From positions 6,416,676 through 6,480,675 of the forward strand of contig NC_089869.1 of NCBI RefSeq assembly GCF_036373705.1: DNA of 64,000 nucleotides, in the 5' to 3' direction. Under the pieces are notes generated by a model that saw nothing but the letters and a program-made list of their open reading frames with translations, ran no database searches and was not told the origin of the DNA. A program made the translations under genes and the position numbers. The stretch's first letter is position 1. The number at the start of each line of letters is the position of its first letter. This stretch comes from Amia ocellicauda (lineage: Eukaryota; Chordata; Actinopteri; Amiiformes; Amiidae). Below are positions 62,407 to 64,000 of this stretch, piece by piece.

Positions 62407-64000
62407 AAGTGCTTATATACAGCATTATACCATATTACAAACAAGTTAATAATAGTAATCATCATAATGTATTCTTCCGTAAGCTTGAAATAACCGTCTC
62501 ATTCTTTCTGGTTTTTATTATGTGAGCTATGTGAAATCAAATGCATTGTTCTGAAGTTCCCCAAGGATGTCTTCAACATCTCACAAACACATTTTATACT
62601 TCAAATATATTGTAAAGCCACACTTTGGATTCTTACTTTGTGAACACAATGCGGACTGTTGAAATTGTCCCAGCTTCACGTTGTCTTTCAGTGTTTTCAG
62701 CTTTGACTCATCCACATTTCCTGGAAGGTAACACACTGCATTAGAAAAAAATTACCAACCACTTGCCGTAGAAGGTTTCAACTTATTGACATTTCCTGTA
62801 ATGCATAGCCATGTTCAAACAATGCCTGAGGATAAATCTTGTAGCTCTGTGCTGATGGGTCTTTAGGCTACAATAACATGATTTGGTATAATAATCATGG
62901 AAGAATATCCATAAGCTGACCGTCCACCATTTAGAAGGTACCAACAGTGCTTTCACTATATGGACTCCCTTGGGAAAGCAAACCGTTTTGAGAACATAAA
63001 TGACAGTCCTACAATATATTGAATCAGTGCATAGGAAAGTGTCAGATATTTAAAGCCTGTAGAACAGTGCTAAAGTTTCGACCTTACCAGTTTGTTGCTC
63101 AGCACATGTATTTTTGATCTGCTGCCTGGACACATTCAATTAAATGAAAATATTTAAATTGAAATACAAGTTTTGCGACACTCAATTCCTCTATCTGATA
63201 GAATACAGGAAATACGGTTTGAGGTGATATAGCACAGTTCTGCATTGATCTTTTTCTTGCATAACCTTTTTTGTGAAACATTTCGGCACATTGGATGATT
63301 ATCTTTAATGATTATTTTGTGGAAACTGAAATAAACCACCAGACATGTTGTATCTACATATCATAGAATTTAATAAACAGAATAATCCTTTTGGGAAGAC
63401 ACGTTTTAAGTTTTTCTAAAGAACATACTATCATTATCATAGGATATCATTTTTGGGAAATCAGAGGGAGTGAGATACTCCAAATCACATACTTGTGATG
63501 TCATGTCATGTGACCTCTATATGCCCTTAAATATAGTTTTGTTTATTCTAAAACTAGCTACATCTGGCCTAACCAATGCAATACAAAAAAGAAATGCAAA
63601 TAATTTACACAGTCTTGTTGCAACAGTAAAACAAAGAATATGTTTGGCATTTAGACAGGGGACTGTCCCGTATCATTATACACGCACACAGATGAATGTG
63701 TTCAAAACCATTTCTAGCTTTTTTAAGATCTATTTATTATGCACACGTGGAATCTCTCTCCAGCTATATGTGCTTATTGTTGATTTAGTAAGAATATATT
63801 CAGCTTGCTGTTCCTTATTGTTGGAGAGACATTTGTAAATCCAGATACCAATTGTTCCATAAGGCTTCTGTGTCTTTAGTGTACACAGAAGGCTATAGAT
63901 AATTTCCTATGTTTTCCAGTTGTGTTGCAAGACTCAGTCTAAGACAAGAAACAACATAAAAACAAGTTTACCATTAGCTATGGCCTCACCATTTTAAATG
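61849..64000. other. Probable intron, nothing further recognised
   Basis: AT-rich DNA with one (TA)n tract. No coding exon, RNA gene or transposon was identified up to the window end. The 122-residue frame at 63,470-63,838 has no family motif. Confidence 0.4.
62343..62401. repeat. (TA)n microsatellite
   Basis: About 29 TA units. Confidence 0.96.

Noticed and set aside
63470..63838. 122-residue plus-strand frame near the window end
   Set aside because: No recognisable motif, AT-driven composition and no convincing splice sites.

Overview
The window is low-GC vertebrate DNA, most likely from a ray-finned fish. The evidence is spliced genes with GT-AG introns, decayed Tc1/mariner and hAT DNA transposons of fish type, tRNA-derived SINEs, LINE fragments and many (TA)n, (AAT)n and (GATA)n microsatellites. 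There is no bacterial-style gene packing. The species cannot be named from the sequence alone. Layout: (1) 1-34,300 has no host coding exon that I can support. It looks like a gene desert or long intron holding transposon remnants: Tc1 pieces at about 240-833, 8.9-10.2 kb, 13.6-15.0 kb (inside a hAT element), 21.1 kb and 26.4-27.6 kb; an RTE-like LINE piece at 24.8-25.2 kb; SINEs at 18.3 and 33.2 kb. (2) About 34,300-35,030 is a CpG-rich, promoter-like block followed by a (TG)n tract. (3) 40,126-43,080 (+) is a three-exon gene for a small single-pass membrane protein of 169 residues (192 with an upstream in-frame start) that I do not recognise. (4) 44.6-45.5 kb (-) is an L1-type endonuclease/RT remnant. 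(5) 46,028-57,760 (-) is a complete xpnpep1 gene for cytosolic X-prolyl aminopeptidase 1. Nineteen coding exons were read individually. The splice phases agree throughout and give 620 residues, with the metal ligands D415, D426, H489, E523 and E537 falling at the human positions. (6) 57,480-57,970 is a CCAAT/CRE-bearing CpG promoter, probably bidirectional: xpnpep1 leaves leftward, and a plus-strand transcript may leave rightward with a possible 5' noncoding exon at 61,771-61,848. By vertebrate synteny the rightward gene would be add3, but no add3 coding exon lies inside the window. How the parts relate: xpnpep1 is a housekeeping peptidase whose promoter appears to be shared with its neighbour. 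The unknown membrane gene converges on xpnpep1 tail to tail, with only an L1 fragment and about 3 kb between their poly(A) signals. No virus, toxin gene, CRISPR array or operon was seen.
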